From an archaeon (GTDB lineage Archaea > Nanobdellota > Nanobdellia > Pacearchaeales > GW2011-AR1): a stretch of DNA of 8,341 bases. The translations under genes and the position numbers were made by a program. The number at the start of each line of letters is the position of its first letter. Within the stretch, counting starts at the first letter, position 1. The DNA lies in the NCBI GenBank assembly GCA_030638105.1, contig DAOWFF010000033.1:1-8341 (forward strand), read 5' to 3'. The notes under the pieces are model-generated. The model made no database searches, was not told the origin of the DNA, and was given only the letters and a program-made list of their open reading frames with translations. This document shows, in pieces, positions 1-6,245 of the stretch.

Positions 1-873
1 AAAATTAAAAATAATAAAATAATAATTTCAATAATTATAGTAATGCTTTTTTGTGTTTTACTTTATTCAATAATACAAATAGTAAATTATAAAATTCCCA
101 TAAGAATAAGAGAAAAATTTGTAGATTTAAGTGAAAATGATAATCAACTAACTTCTTGGGTAGAGTTTGATTATGTAAATAGTGATGGAAGTATAAATTC
201 CCAGATATTTATGCATTTTAATAATCTTACCCAAGCAAATTTTTCTTTTTTATTTAGTGATGAAGAATATTATAAAAATATTTCTGGCTTTGAATATAGG
301 TTTTGTTCTGGTAATCTCCCAAATATAGAAAATATAACTTTACAAAAAAATTTAGGGGAATGTGATACTTTTGAAAAAATAGAACAGATAAAGAGAGTTT
401 GGGATACAGATTATAATATTAAAAAAGAAAATATAGAACATAAAAACCTTCTTCAAATTAATTTTAGGATAGAACCTAACAAAAATTATGCCTTGCTTAA
501 TACAAGGAGGAGTTTTTTTAGTAGATTAGATATTTTAGGTTTTGCTGATTTAACTATAATTAGAAGGGCCATTGTTTTTTCTTCAGATGCAAGCATAAAC
601 TATAATGGGTATTATAGCCAAACATATGATAAAAATAAAAAAGGGTATTTATATGAAGACAATAACAAAAATAAGGGATATTTAGGATTAGAAACAGAAT
701 ATTATTACATAGAGAGAGAAACAATTATCATTCCTTTACTATTGTCTATTTTAGTCGCTTTGATAGTGCTCTTTCTTCCAAAAATTTATCAAGAATTATT
801 TGATAATAAATTAATCCGAAAAAATAAAGGAATAGGGATATATGTTATCCAGCACCAATTAATCCTCAAATAA
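1..873 (+). CDS. Membrane protein with N- and C-terminal TM segments, unknown function, 5' end open at window edge
   Basis: I do not recognise this protein. The reading frame is open from base 1, with no stop before the first ATG at 43. The codons before that ATG encode a lysine/asparagine-rich stretch followed by an isoleucine run that completes a transmembrane helix, so the ATG at 43 would cut the helix in half; I therefore treat the gene as 5'-partial. Visible parts are an N-terminal TM helix (codons 7-28), a polar, Asn/Tyr/Lys-rich central domain of about 200 residues with two cysteines (FCSG, GECD), a second TM helix near the C-terminus (TIIIPLLLSILVALIVLFLP), and a basic tail. The central domain is probably extracytoplasmic. 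Isoleucine codons are mostly ATA (23 ATA, 14 ATT, 4 ATC by hand count), unlike dphB in this window (5, 19, 5), which hints at different ancestry. It converges with the next gene, leaving a one-base gap. Confidence 0.72.
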   Translation, partial: KIKNNKIIISIIIVMLFCVLLYSIIQIVNYKIPIRIREKFVDLSENDNQLTSWVEFDYVNSDGSINSQIFMHFNNLTQANFSFLFSDEEYYKNISGFEYRFCSGNLPNIENITLQKNLGECDTFEKIEQIKRVWDTDYNIKKENIEHKNLLQINFRIEPNKNYALLNTRRSFFSRLDILGFADLTIIRRAIVFSSDASINYNGYYSQTYDKNKKGYLYEDNNKNKGYLGLETEYYYIERETIIIPLLLSILVALIVLFLPKIYQELFDNKLIRKNKGIGIYVIQHQLILK

Positions 874-874
874 A

Positions 875-1585
875 TCACTTTGAAATACTTATCTTTTTCT
901 CGTCTCCGTTGATTTTTATATTTTCAGCAAATCCATCAAGAAACAAATTTCCCTCGCTGATTTTTAGTTTTCCCAGATAATTAGAGACAACAAGCGAGTC
1001 CCTGTTTAAAGTTATTTTGTCAGGGTTTTGTTTTCCAACAGATAAAGTTCCAGATGAGATGTAATTTATTTCTTTCAAAAAAAGATTTTCTTTAAATTCA
1101 ATCAAGCTATATGGAATTTTTGAGTCGCTGGATATTTTAATTTTTTTATTGTTTTTGTCTGTGATAGGAAGATAGTTTAAATTAACATCAGAAACTTTGC
1201 CGTCCAACAAAATTCCGTCTCCATCAATTTCAATTTTCCCTGAAAATTCTTTTAAAATTATTTGGTTTTCTCTTGTCTCGTCCAGAAAAAAACTTTTGTC
1301 TCCGAGATAAATTGTTGTTTTTGAATTTGATGAAATTTTTATTTCAGGGTATTCGCCTTTTAAATTGAAATCAGGAGAAGTTAGTTCTGAAGAAATTTTA
1401 ATTGAATTATTTGAATTAATTGAGGCGACATTTCCAGTGATTACGCCGTTGCTATATAGTGTCGTAAAAATAATTGCCCCGATTACAAATAAAAACCCCA
1501 AAAAAAGTAAAGTTTTCTTATTTAGTTTTCTCTTTTTTTTTGAAGTTTGCCCGTAATATTTTAAATTATTTTTGTCCAAATCCAT
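875..1585 (-). CDS. Single-pass anchored beta-rich surface protein with internal repeat, unknown function
   Basis: The 236-aa protein has a short cytoplasmic lysine-rich N-terminus (residues 1-24, with KKKRK at 16-20), one TM helix at about 25-44, and a beta-rich outside domain from about 50 to the end. It looks like a type II membrane protein with its C-terminus outside. The outer part alternates hydrophobic and polar residues and repeats itself: residues 114-137 (FSGKIEI...LLDG...VNLN) align without gaps to 203-226 (YLGKLKI...FLDG...IKIN), and IKISSxSK occurs at 82-89 and 149-156. That suggests a two-lobed beta sandwich or beta-roll. No catalytic motif is visible. The ATG at 1585 lies inside the end of the upstream PH-domain gene (20-nt overlap), so the two are probably translated from one message. 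It is the last gene of the K+ channel/antiporter cluster. A structural or adhesive envelope role is a guess. Confidence 0.8.
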   Translation of the reverse strand: MDLDKNNLKYYGQTSKKKRKLNKKTLLFLGFLFVIGAIIFTTLYSNGVITGNVASINSNNSIKISSELTSPDFNLKGEYPEIKISSNSKTTIYLGDKSFFLDETRENQIILKEFSGKIEIDGDGILLDGKVSDVNLNYLPITDKNNKKIKISSDSKIPYSLIEFKENLFLKEINYISSGTLSVGKQNPDKITLNRDSLVVSNYLGKLKISEGNLFLDGFAENIKINGDEKKISISK

Positions 1586-2039
1586 TTTTGTTTTTCCGGC
1601 TTTGCGAGATTATCAACTGAAAATCTTCAACAAATTGCTCTGGATTACTTATGTCCTTTACCTTAATAGATGTTTCGTTTAAGAAAAGCCGTATGTTAAC
1701 ATCTCCGTAATTCAGAAATCTTTTGAAAAATGGTTTGCTTATGTCCATGTCTGAGATAGACGAAAAACCGACTTCCCTTACATTTTTATTTAGCAAGCCC
1801 AAGCTTTGGACTAACGCTGAATCAGTCACACCCCACCAATCCTTCATCCTGTGAACTTCTGTAAATTTTATAAGAAAAAAAATAAAAAGCACAGAAACAA
1901 CCCACGCAAAAGTTGGAATATTTAATCCGATTTTTTTAAAATAAAATAAAGTTCCAGTTACCGCCAGAATCATCAAATAAATTATAAAATAACTTTTTCT
2001 TGAACGTCTTACTTTTAATAAAAATTTTCTTTTTTGCAT
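1566..2039 (-). CDS. Bacterial PH-like domain (bPH/DUF304-type) membrane protein
   Basis: This 157-aa protein has two TM helices (about 17-34 and 42-60) followed by a cytoplasmic PH-like domain at about 68-145. Diagnostic pieces are W69-G-V-T-D near the domain start, the 'xGLLxKxVREVxFSSISDM' strand pair (80-98), the 'FxxRFLNYGDVxI' stretch (105-116), and a closing helix with 'ISNPEQFVEDFQ' (130-141). This order of elements is typical of membrane-bound bPH-domain proteins, which are widespread and mostly uncharacterised. I chose the ATG at 2039: a longer frame exists from a GTG at 2075, but its extra 12 codons come entirely from a tandem copy of the preceding gene's 3' end, so they are likely non-ancestral. 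The gene starts about 40 nt after the antiporter stop and overlaps the next gene by 20 nt. A membrane-stress or assembly role within the K+ operon is inference. Confidence 0.85.
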   Translation of the reverse strand: MQKRKFLLKVRRSRKSYFIIYLMILAVTGTLFYFKKIGLNIPTFAWVVSVLFIFFLIKFTEVHRMKDWWGVTDSALVQSLGLLNKNVREVGFSSISDMDISKPFFKRFLNYGDVNIRLFLNETSIKVKDISNPEQFVEDFQLIISQSRKNKNGFGQK

Positions 2040-2108
2040 TTTAATTTTTTTCAATCTTTGGGTGTTTATGCCCACATTTTAATTTTTTTCAATCTTTGGG
2101 TGCTCATG
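2037..2108. repeat. 38-bp tandem duplication (34-nt direct repeat, 32/34 identical)
   Basis: Bases 2037-2070 and 2075-2108 are direct copies with two mismatches (2065/2103 and 2067/2105), separated by 4 nt, giving a 38-nt period; 28 consecutive bases are identical. On the minus strand the copy nearer the antiporter encodes its last residues (GHEHPKIEKN) and its stop, then runs into an ATG (2077-2075) followed at once by two codons and a stop. The second copy ends with the ATG at 2039-2037 that opens the PH-domain gene. The simplest reading is that the antiporter-tail-plus-start-codon segment was duplicated in tandem, leaving a dead copy of the PH start codon. Confidence 0.95.
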
Positions 2109-3782
2109 ACCTAATATTTTTTTATTTTTGAGATATTTAATATGCTTTTGTTTTTCTTCTAAAAATTTATTTAAATCAAGCTTATATTCGTCAATCATTC
2201 TTGATGCGTGGCTTCCTCCAAGGAAATGTGGCATGATAACATAAGTTGCACCAGCGTCGTATAATTCGTTTGTTTCTTCAATGTTATGAGAGATAACCAT
2301 TATAATTGCGTCTTTATTTATTTTCCTAATCTGATTAATTAATAATAAATTTGTTTCAAATTCAGGAATTGTTGAGACAACCATTTTTGTCCTTGCTAAA
2401 TTCAACTCGCTTAAAAATTCCTCGTCGTCCACATCCCCGTATCTGCATTTAATTTTCTTTTTTGATAATTCAAGAATTGTGTCAGGATTATAATCCACAA
2501 CTAAAAATTTCTTTTTTAATTTTTTAAATGATTGCAGTAAATCATACCCGATTCTGTTATATCCGAACAAAATAACATCGCAATTTTCTGATTGTTTTTC
2601 TTTTTCGATTAATTTTTTTCTTTCAAATATGGACAGATATTTTGAGAAATAAGGATACATTTTATCTGAATACAAAATGAGATAAGTTGAACCAGAGATG
2701 GTTATTAACCCGACAATTGTAACGAGAGAAAGTATCTCGCCGGTCAAATGCCCGACGCTGACGCCCAATGCAATTAAAATTAATGAGAACTCACTTATTT
2801 GAGCCACTGTAAAACCTGCCTGAAAACCGGTCTTTTTTTTGTATCCCAAAAGTCCCATTAAGGTCATTACAATTAAAGGATTTCCGATTAAAATAAACAA
2901 AGAAAAAATTATTGCAGGAGCAATAAGTGAATTTATATTTCCGAACACCATTTGAGAACCAAGAAGTATAAAAAATAAAATAACAAAGAAATCTCTCAGA
3001 GGTCTTAGTTTTGAACTTATCTCATAGTGAAATGGAGACATTGAAAGCGCAACACCCGCAACCAAAGCACCGATTTCCATTGAAAATCCTAAATGATAAA
3101 ATAACGATGCCAGACCAAGTCCCCATCCAATTGAAAACAAGAATAAGAATTCCTGAGATTTAGCAAAGAATTTAGACAGGTGAGGCAAAACATAAATGCT
3201 TATCAAAACAAAACTGCCGATTAATATCAGACCTAAAAAAAGAAACTGAAAAGAAAACCCATTTAATTTTAGTCCCCCTGAAAAAGAAGAAATCACCATT
3301 AGTAAAATTATTGCGAAGATGTCCTGAACCAGTAAAAAACCGATTGAGATTTTTCCGTATAATCTTTCTGTGTCTTTTTTGTCAGATAAAAGTTTCATAA
3401 TTATAATTGTGCTACTGAATGTCAAAGCAATTGCAATGTAGATTGAAACAATTGTTGAAAAACCCAGTAACCTGCTTATAAAAAATCCGATTATAGAAGT
3501 GAAAACAATCTGCCCGATTCCAGTTACAAGGGAAACCTTTCCGACTTCTTTTATAACTTTTGGGCTTAAACTTATACCGACGATAAAAAGGAGAAATGTT
3601 ACTCCGATTTGCGAGAATACTGAAATTGTCTCTGTTGATTTTACAATGTTAAGAAAATAAGGACTGACGATTATTCCTGCCAAAATATAGCCGATAATTA
3701 GTGGCTGTTTTAATAACCTCATTATTCCGGCAATTACCAGAGTTATTCCAATAATCATACTTAATTCTATGAAGGTTTCCAT
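2079..3782 (-). CDS. CPA2-family (KefB/KefC-like) monovalent cation:proton antiporter with C-terminal TrkA-N/RCK domain
   Basis: This 567-aa integral membrane protein probably exchanges K+ or Na+ for protons across the cytoplasmic membrane. Residues 1-375 form a Na+/H+-exchanger domain of about 12-13 helices: ALTFSST (119-125), LLVQDIFAI (150-158, the conserved QD pair), IGALVAGVALS (237-247), LRPLRDFFVILFFILLG (259-275) and AQISEFSLIL (327-336) all match CPA2 signatures. Residues 401-535 are a TrkA-N Rossmann domain: ILFGYNRIG (404-412), acidic D430 at the end of strand 2, GDVDDEEF (449-456), VVSTIPEFETN (468-478) and the late PHFLGGSHAS (518-527). The nucleotide-binding loop reads GYNRIG rather than GxGxxG. 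No TrkA-C domain follows; about 30 charged residues end the protein. The ATG at 3782 lies 6 nt after the K+ channel stop, so the two are probably cotranscribed. RCK domains usually sense nucleotides or ions, so gating by cell status is likely. The transported ion cannot be decided from sequence. Confidence 0.93.
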   Translation of the reverse strand: METFIELSMIIGITLVIAGIMRLLKQPLIIGYILAGIIVSPYFLNIVKSTETISVFSQIGVTFLLFIVGISLSPKVIKEVGKVSLVTGIGQIVFTSIIGFFISRLLGFSTIVSIYIAIALTFSSTIIIMKLLSDKKDTERLYGKISIGFLLVQDIFAIILLMVISSFSGGLKLNGFSFQFLFLGLILIGSFVLISIYVLPHLSKFFAKSQEFLFLFSIGWGLGLASLFYHLGFSMEIGALVAGVALSMSPFHYEISSKLRPLRDFFVILFFILLGSQMVFGNINSLIAPAIIFSLFILIGNPLIVMTLMGLLGYKKKTGFQAGFTVAQISEFSLILIALGVSVGHLTGEILSLVTIVGLITISGSTYLILYSDKMYPYFSKYLSIFERKKLIEKEKQSENCDVILFGYNRIGYDLLQSFKKLKKKFLVVDYNPDTILELSKKKIKCRYGDVDDEEFLSELNLARTKMVVSTIPEFETNLLLINQIRKINKDAIIMVISHNIEETNELYDAGATYVIMPHFLGGSHASRMIDEYKLDLNKFLEEKQKHIKYLKNKKILGHEHPKIEKN

Positions 3783-3788
3783 TTTTGC

Positions 3789-4187
3789 TTATTTCTTTTT
3801 AGGAAAAGAATTTTTATTAACATGCGATTTAATGTGTTCTATTAATTTCTCGTGGTGTTCTTTTAATTTTTTTTCAAACGCCTTTCTAAAAACATATTTT
3901 CCAATTATAGAAAAAAAGTAAAAAGCCATGGCAATTCCGAAAAAAGAAAAAAACATTGTGAAAATTTTTCCGACTGGTGTTTGCGGGAAAAAATCTCCGT
4001 AACCGACTGTTGTTACTGTGATAACTGTAAAATATAATGAATCAAGATAATCCCATTTTTCAACAGCAGAATAAACAAAAGCACCGAGTGTTAAAAAAAT
4101 CAAGAAAATCACAATTGCAGAAGAGAGCCCTCTGATTAAATTCAGTTTATGTTTTTTTGATTCCCTGACTAAATTATTTGTTTTCAT
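3789..4187 (-). CDS. Two-TM potassium channel (ion channel, Ion_trans_2 family)
   Basis: This 132-aa protein is a minimal K+ channel subunit expected to assemble as a tetramer. Layout: basic N-terminus (1-19), TM1 (about 22-42), pore helix (about 49-59), selectivity filter T60-V-G-Y-G-D65, TM2 (about 73-97), then a Lys/His-rich cytoplasmic tail (98-132) predicted helical. The TVTTVGYGD pore is the K+ signature. A glycine (G84) sits in the inner helix where channel hinges usually lie. Unlike MthK-type archaeal channels it has no RCK domain of its own; the neighbouring antiporter carries one. The ATG at 4187 is preceded by GGGG only two bases upstream, which is too close for a standard Shine-Dalgarno, and by a weak box A at about 4206-4213. 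It is the first gene of the four-gene minus-strand cluster. Confidence 0.95.
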   Translation of the reverse strand: MKTNNLVRESKKHKLNLIRGLSSAIVIFLIFLTLGAFVYSAVEKWDYLDSLYFTVITVTTVGYGDFFPQTPVGKIFTMFFSFFGIAMAFYFFSIIGKYVFRKAFEKKLKEHHEKLIEHIKSHVNKNSFPKKK

Positions 4188-4205
4188 TTCCCCTTTTTAT
4201 TCTCT

Positions 4206-4213
4206 ATTAAATG
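4206..4213 (-). promoter_or_regulatory. Candidate box A upstream of the K+ channel operon (weak)
   Basis: On the minus strand the sequence reads CATTTAATA, centred about 22 nt before the channel ATG. A second TTTAAAA-like stretch lies further up at about 4225-4233. Either could be the TATA element for the channel/antiporter/PH operon. The region is AT-rich enough for such matches by chance, so the call is tentative. Confidence 0.35.
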
Positions 4214-4281
4214 CCTTAAAATACTTTTAAATGTTTCGGGGGATTTTGGATTAGGGGAAACTGGAGAAAGAGAAATTAAGA

Positions 4282-4836
4282 TTATTTTTTTGACACATAT
4301 AATTGTGCTGTTGGATGAAGAACAAATTCTAAAGGTTTTGGTTCATAAAATTTTTTTCTCATGTCCTTTAAAATCTTGTCTGATATTTTTATTTGTTTAT
4401 CTCTTTCATTAAGTAAAATATACTTTTCATTATCAAATAATTTTTCAAGTGATTCATCTTCTCTAACAAACCTCCAAGTTCTATCTTTGGGTGTTTGAAC
4501 AAAATTTACTGCAAAATATTGAACTCTTTGTTCTTCTGCTGTTTGCTCTGCAAGATTTACAATTCCCTGAACTATCCCGTGTTTATATTGTCTTAATCTT
4601 TCAAAATTTTCAGTTATCATAGAACTTCCAAATCGCTCTTCAAAAATATTTATCGGTCCAAGATAAACAGAACTATGAGATTGAATATCTTTACCTAAAA
4701 CTAATTTTTGCTCCCCTAATTCTACATTGCTTTCTAAATCATGTCCCAAATAACCTTCAGGCATTTTTAATTCAGCAGGTTTGAATACTCCTTCTTGTTT
4801 TACCCAAAAAATAAATTGGGGTTGTTTTAATTCCAT
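4282..4836 (-). CDS. Hypothetical soluble protein, 184 aa
   Basis: I do not recognise this protein. It has no signal peptide or TM helix and appears cytoplasmic and mixed alpha/beta. The N-terminus looks beta-rich (FIFWVKQEGVFKPAEL, 8-23), followed by a Gly/acidic stretch, a helical part (about 76-103, FERLRQYKHGIVQGIVNLAEQ), a strand pair (107-113), and a Lys-rich C-terminal third ending in FVLHPTAQLYVSKK. No cysteines and no catalytic motif are visible. I chose the ATG at 4836; a TTG nine bases upstream is in frame, but a clean box A (4858-4866) is centred about 26 nt before the ATG, which fits a leaderless start there. The gene is probably monocistronic: about 95 nt with pyrimidine-rich tracts separate it from the K+ channel. 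Confidence 0.78.
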   Translation of the reverse strand: MELKQPQFIFWVKQEGVFKPAELKMPEGYLGHDLESNVELGEQKLVLGKDIQSHSSVYLGPINIFEERFGSSMITENFERLRQYKHGIVQGIVNLAEQTAEEQRVQYFAVNFVQTPKDRTWRFVREDESLEKLFDNEKYILLNERDKQIKISDKILKDMRKKFYEPKPLEFVLHPTAQLYVSKK

Positions 4837-4857
4837 ATTCAACAAAATAAATCTTTC

Positions 4858-4866
4858 TTTTTAAAT
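4858..4866 (-). promoter_or_regulatory. Box A (TATA) for the 184-aa gene, leaderless type
   Basis: The minus strand reads ATTTAAAAA centred about 26 nt upstream of the ATG at 4836. This is the spacing expected if transcription starts at or next to the start codon. It favours the ATG over the in-frame TTG at 4845. Confidence 0.6.
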
Positions 4867-4954
4867 CTTTCGTTATGTTACTATTCCAAAATTAAGAAGT
4901 TTTAGCAACCGAAGATTTTTTAAAGTTCAATAATTTAATATTGTTAATATATTC

Positions 4955-4982
4955 CCCAGTATGGTCTTCAGGCAATGCTGGG
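4955..4982. terminator. 8-bp hairpin, possible 3' end of the dtdA operon or small structured RNA
   Basis: CCCAGTAT (4955-4962) pairs with ATGCTGGG (4975-4982), giving eight pairs (one G-U when the plus strand is the RNA) around a 12-nt loop. It is the most G+C-rich spot in an otherwise AT-rich gap. On the plus strand it is followed by a T-rich run (TTTTATTTTTAC). On the minus strand, the direction of the flanking genes, it lies about 60-90 nt past the stop of the 86-aa gene and is not followed by a T run. A terminator or RNA-processing role is inference. Confidence 0.4.
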
Positions 4983-5043
4983 CAGTTTTATTTTTACAAT
5001 TCTTTAACTAAATCATTCATATAAATAAAATCATCGCACAAAC

Positions 5044-5304
5044 TCAAACTTTTCTTTCGGCTTCTTTCAGTTTAAAGTCAGCTTCTTCGGTGGATTCCTG
5101 AGAATCCATGGCTGAATCAACTGCTTTTTCCAAGTCCTTAACAGCACCTGTAAGATTTTCTTTTTGGTTTCCTGTCGCTGTTTCTGCCACATCAATAACC
5201 TGCTCCTGTGCTTTTTCTGTTGCCTCGCCGGCCTCTTTAATTTCTTTCTTCGCTTTTTCAACTGACTTATCTGCTTCACAAATTTCTGATTTTTTATTTG
5301 TCAT
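5044..5304 (-). CDS. Small charged helical (coiled-coil-like) protein coupled to dtdA
   Basis: This 86-aa protein is rich in Lys, Glu and Ala, with long runs expected to be helical (about 9-45 and 50-86), e.g. VEKAKKEIKEAGEATEKAQE and VKDLEKAVDSAMDSQESTEE. It has one cysteine (Cys9), no TM segment and no known catalytic motif. The same DNA is also open in another minus-strand frame and on the plus strand, a by-product of its composition. I prefer this frame because its ATG overlaps the stop of dtdA as TAATG, a typical translational-coupling arrangement, and because the product is a plausible amphipathic helix. It would be made from the dtdA message. Function is unknown; similar low-complexity helices occur in stress or chromatin-associated small proteins, but nothing specific supports that here. 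Confidence 0.7.
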   Translation of the reverse strand: MTNKKSEICEADKSVEKAKKEIKEAGEATEKAQEQVIDVAETATGNQKENLTGAVKDLEKAVDSAMDSQESTEEADFKLKEAERKV

Positions 5305-6095
5305 TATTTATTTATCTCACTTGTTTTTTTATAATTTATGTATAATTTTTCAAGAACTTCAGTAACCTGTTGTCGCTGTTCAGAATTTCCAAGACCTTTC
5401 CAGTCAAGCAAAACAAAGTCAACTTCTTCGTCTGTCTTTTCCAGTGCCTGTTTAATCATTTCGTCTTTTAGAGGCAAGACATATTTTGGAATGATGTGAG
5501 AAATCGCGATGTTTGAATTTAACTGAATTTTATTGAAGTTTGGGCAGTAATGTGGGCCGCCGATTCCGACAGCGACTTCGTTGTAGGGATTTTCCTTAAA
5601 TTCCTTAATTATTTCTGAAATTGTTTTCGCGACGACAAATCCGGCTTTTCTGTCTTTCCATTCTGTTTCTGTTGAGCCGATTTCTATAAAAATGCACGGC
5701 CTGTTAATCGCTGGTCCGTGATGAGTGCATTCTAATGTTACCTTGTAATTCTTTAGATTATATTTTTCAGAATTTGATTTTAGTTTTGCAAAAATTTGCT
5801 TTTGAAACAGGGCAGAAGTCGGGCAAATTTTTCCTAATTCCCCACCTAAATTCGCTTCACGCCAATTCCCAGGTGCGTGAATTGAAAGTGTTTTTTCTTT
5901 TTTTTCTGACTGGTGCTTTGAAGCAAAAATAATAAAATCATATTTCTCAATTTTTTCTAAGTCCAAATTTTCCGTGTAAATTATCTCTTCGTCAACTAAA
6001 TAAAAATCAAACTCTCCAAACTGCGAAAGATTCGTGGTGATGTTAATTCCTGCCTTGTCCTTTTTACTCGCGACAATTAAATATTTTTTATACAT
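5304..6095 (-). CDS. dtdA: D-aminoacyl-tRNA deacylase, archaeal/plant type (DTD2)
   Basis: The enzyme hydrolyses D-aminoacyl-tRNA to free D-amino acid and tRNA, recycling mischarged tRNA in the cytoplasm. The 263-aa length matches the family (about 270). Conserved blocks appear in order: HAPGNW (73-78), ECTHHGP (122-128), EIGSTETEW (138-146), GIGGPHYCPNF (177-187), ISHIIPKY (198-205) and LLDWKGL (229-235). The histidine-rich blocks form the metal-dependent active site of DTD2 and all appear intact. The N-terminus starts directly with the first strand (YLIVAS), so the ATG at 6095 is right. A box A (TTTAAAACC) lies about 26 nt upstream, which fits a leaderless mRNA. The stop shares a base with the start of the following 86-aa gene. 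This family is unrelated to bacterial DTD1. Confidence 0.95.
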   Translation of the reverse strand: MYKKYLIVASKKDKAGINITTNLSQFGEFDFYLVDEEIIYTENLDLEKIEKYDFIIFASKHQSEKKEKTLSIHAPGNWREANLGGELGKICPTSALFQKQIFAKLKSNSEKYNLKNYKVTLECTHHGPAINRPCIFIEIGSTETEWKDRKAGFVVAKTISEIIKEFKENPYNEVAVGIGGPHYCPNFNKIQLNSNIAISHIIPKYVLPLKDEMIKQALEKTDEEVDFVLLDWKGLGNSEQRQQVTEVLEKLYINYKKTSEINK

Positions 6096-6115
6096 ATTTT
6101 TTTATGGGAACTAAA

Positions 6116-6124
6116 GGTTTTAAA
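6116..6124 (-). promoter_or_regulatory. Box A (TATA) for dtdA
   Basis: The minus strand reads TTTAAAACC centred about 26 nt before the dtdA ATG. This is the normal archaeal TATA-to-start spacing when the transcript has little or no leader. Confidence 0.55.
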
Positions 6125-6214
6125 TTTTTATGTTGTTTAGGGTAACAACAGAGATTGGGGAAAATGGTCAAAGCAAAGTGTAGTGCCTATTTGAGTTGAA
6201 AATTGAGCCAATTA

Positions 6215-6233
6215 CATTTAAAAATAGGGAGGT
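6215..6233 (+). promoter_or_regulatory. Box A and purine-rich SD-like site upstream of the GNAT gene
   Basis: CATTTAAAAATA (6215-6226) is centred about 26 nt before the ATG at 6246, and GGGAGGT (6227-6233) follows it directly, ending 12 nt before the ATG. If transcription starts about 25 nt after the box, the SD-like site would not be in the mRNA. If transcription starts further upstream, GGGAGGT would be a Shine-Dalgarno with unusually long spacing. The two readings are mutually exclusive. Confidence 0.5.
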
Positions 6234-6245
6234 AATCTTAATTTC

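Larger units (their letters stand above)
4837..5043. other. Intergenic stretch of about 200 nt between two minus-strand genes
   Basis: I see no convincing gene here. The stretch contains the box A of the 184-aa gene, an AT-rich segment, and the hairpin listed separately. Only trivial open frames are present (for example an 8-codon minus-strand frame beginning near 5020). Coaxial genes on both sides mean that it must hold the 3' end of the dtdA operon and the promoter of the next unit. Confidence 0.6.
6096..6245. other. Divergent intergenic region between dtdA and the GNAT gene
   Basis: This 150-nt stretch lies between two divergent starts. It holds the dtdA box A on the minus strand (6116-6124) and a box A plus purine-rich GGGAGGT on the plus strand. 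Between them (about 6130-6200) is a less AT-rich segment with two short plus-strand frames, 17 codons from 6130 and 11 codons from 6164, neither with independent support. Confidence 0.6.

Noticed and set aside
1365..1556. Open frame on the plus strand inside the surface-protein gene
   Set aside because: It is antisense to a well-supported membrane protein; its hydrophobic run is the complement of that protein's TM and lysine region.
4963..5040. Possible C/D box RNA on the minus strand (GCGATGA near 5035 and CTGA near 4967)
   Set aside because: The C box has a mismatch at a key base, there is no terminal stem, and the internal C'/D' boxes are not convincing.
5067..5365. Two other open frames over the small helical gene (minus 5067-5279 and plus 5108-5365)
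   Set aside because: Their products are low-complexity shadows of the Lys/Glu/Ala-rich gene; only the chosen frame has a coupled start with dtdA.
5735..5932. Plus-strand open frame inside dtdA
   Set aside because: It is antisense to conserved catalytic blocks of DtdA and has no promoter.
6130..6199. Short plus-strand frames of 17 and 11 codons between dtdA and the GNAT gene
   Set aside because: They have no clear promoter spacing or SD support and are short enough to arise by chance; kept only as part of the intergenic description.
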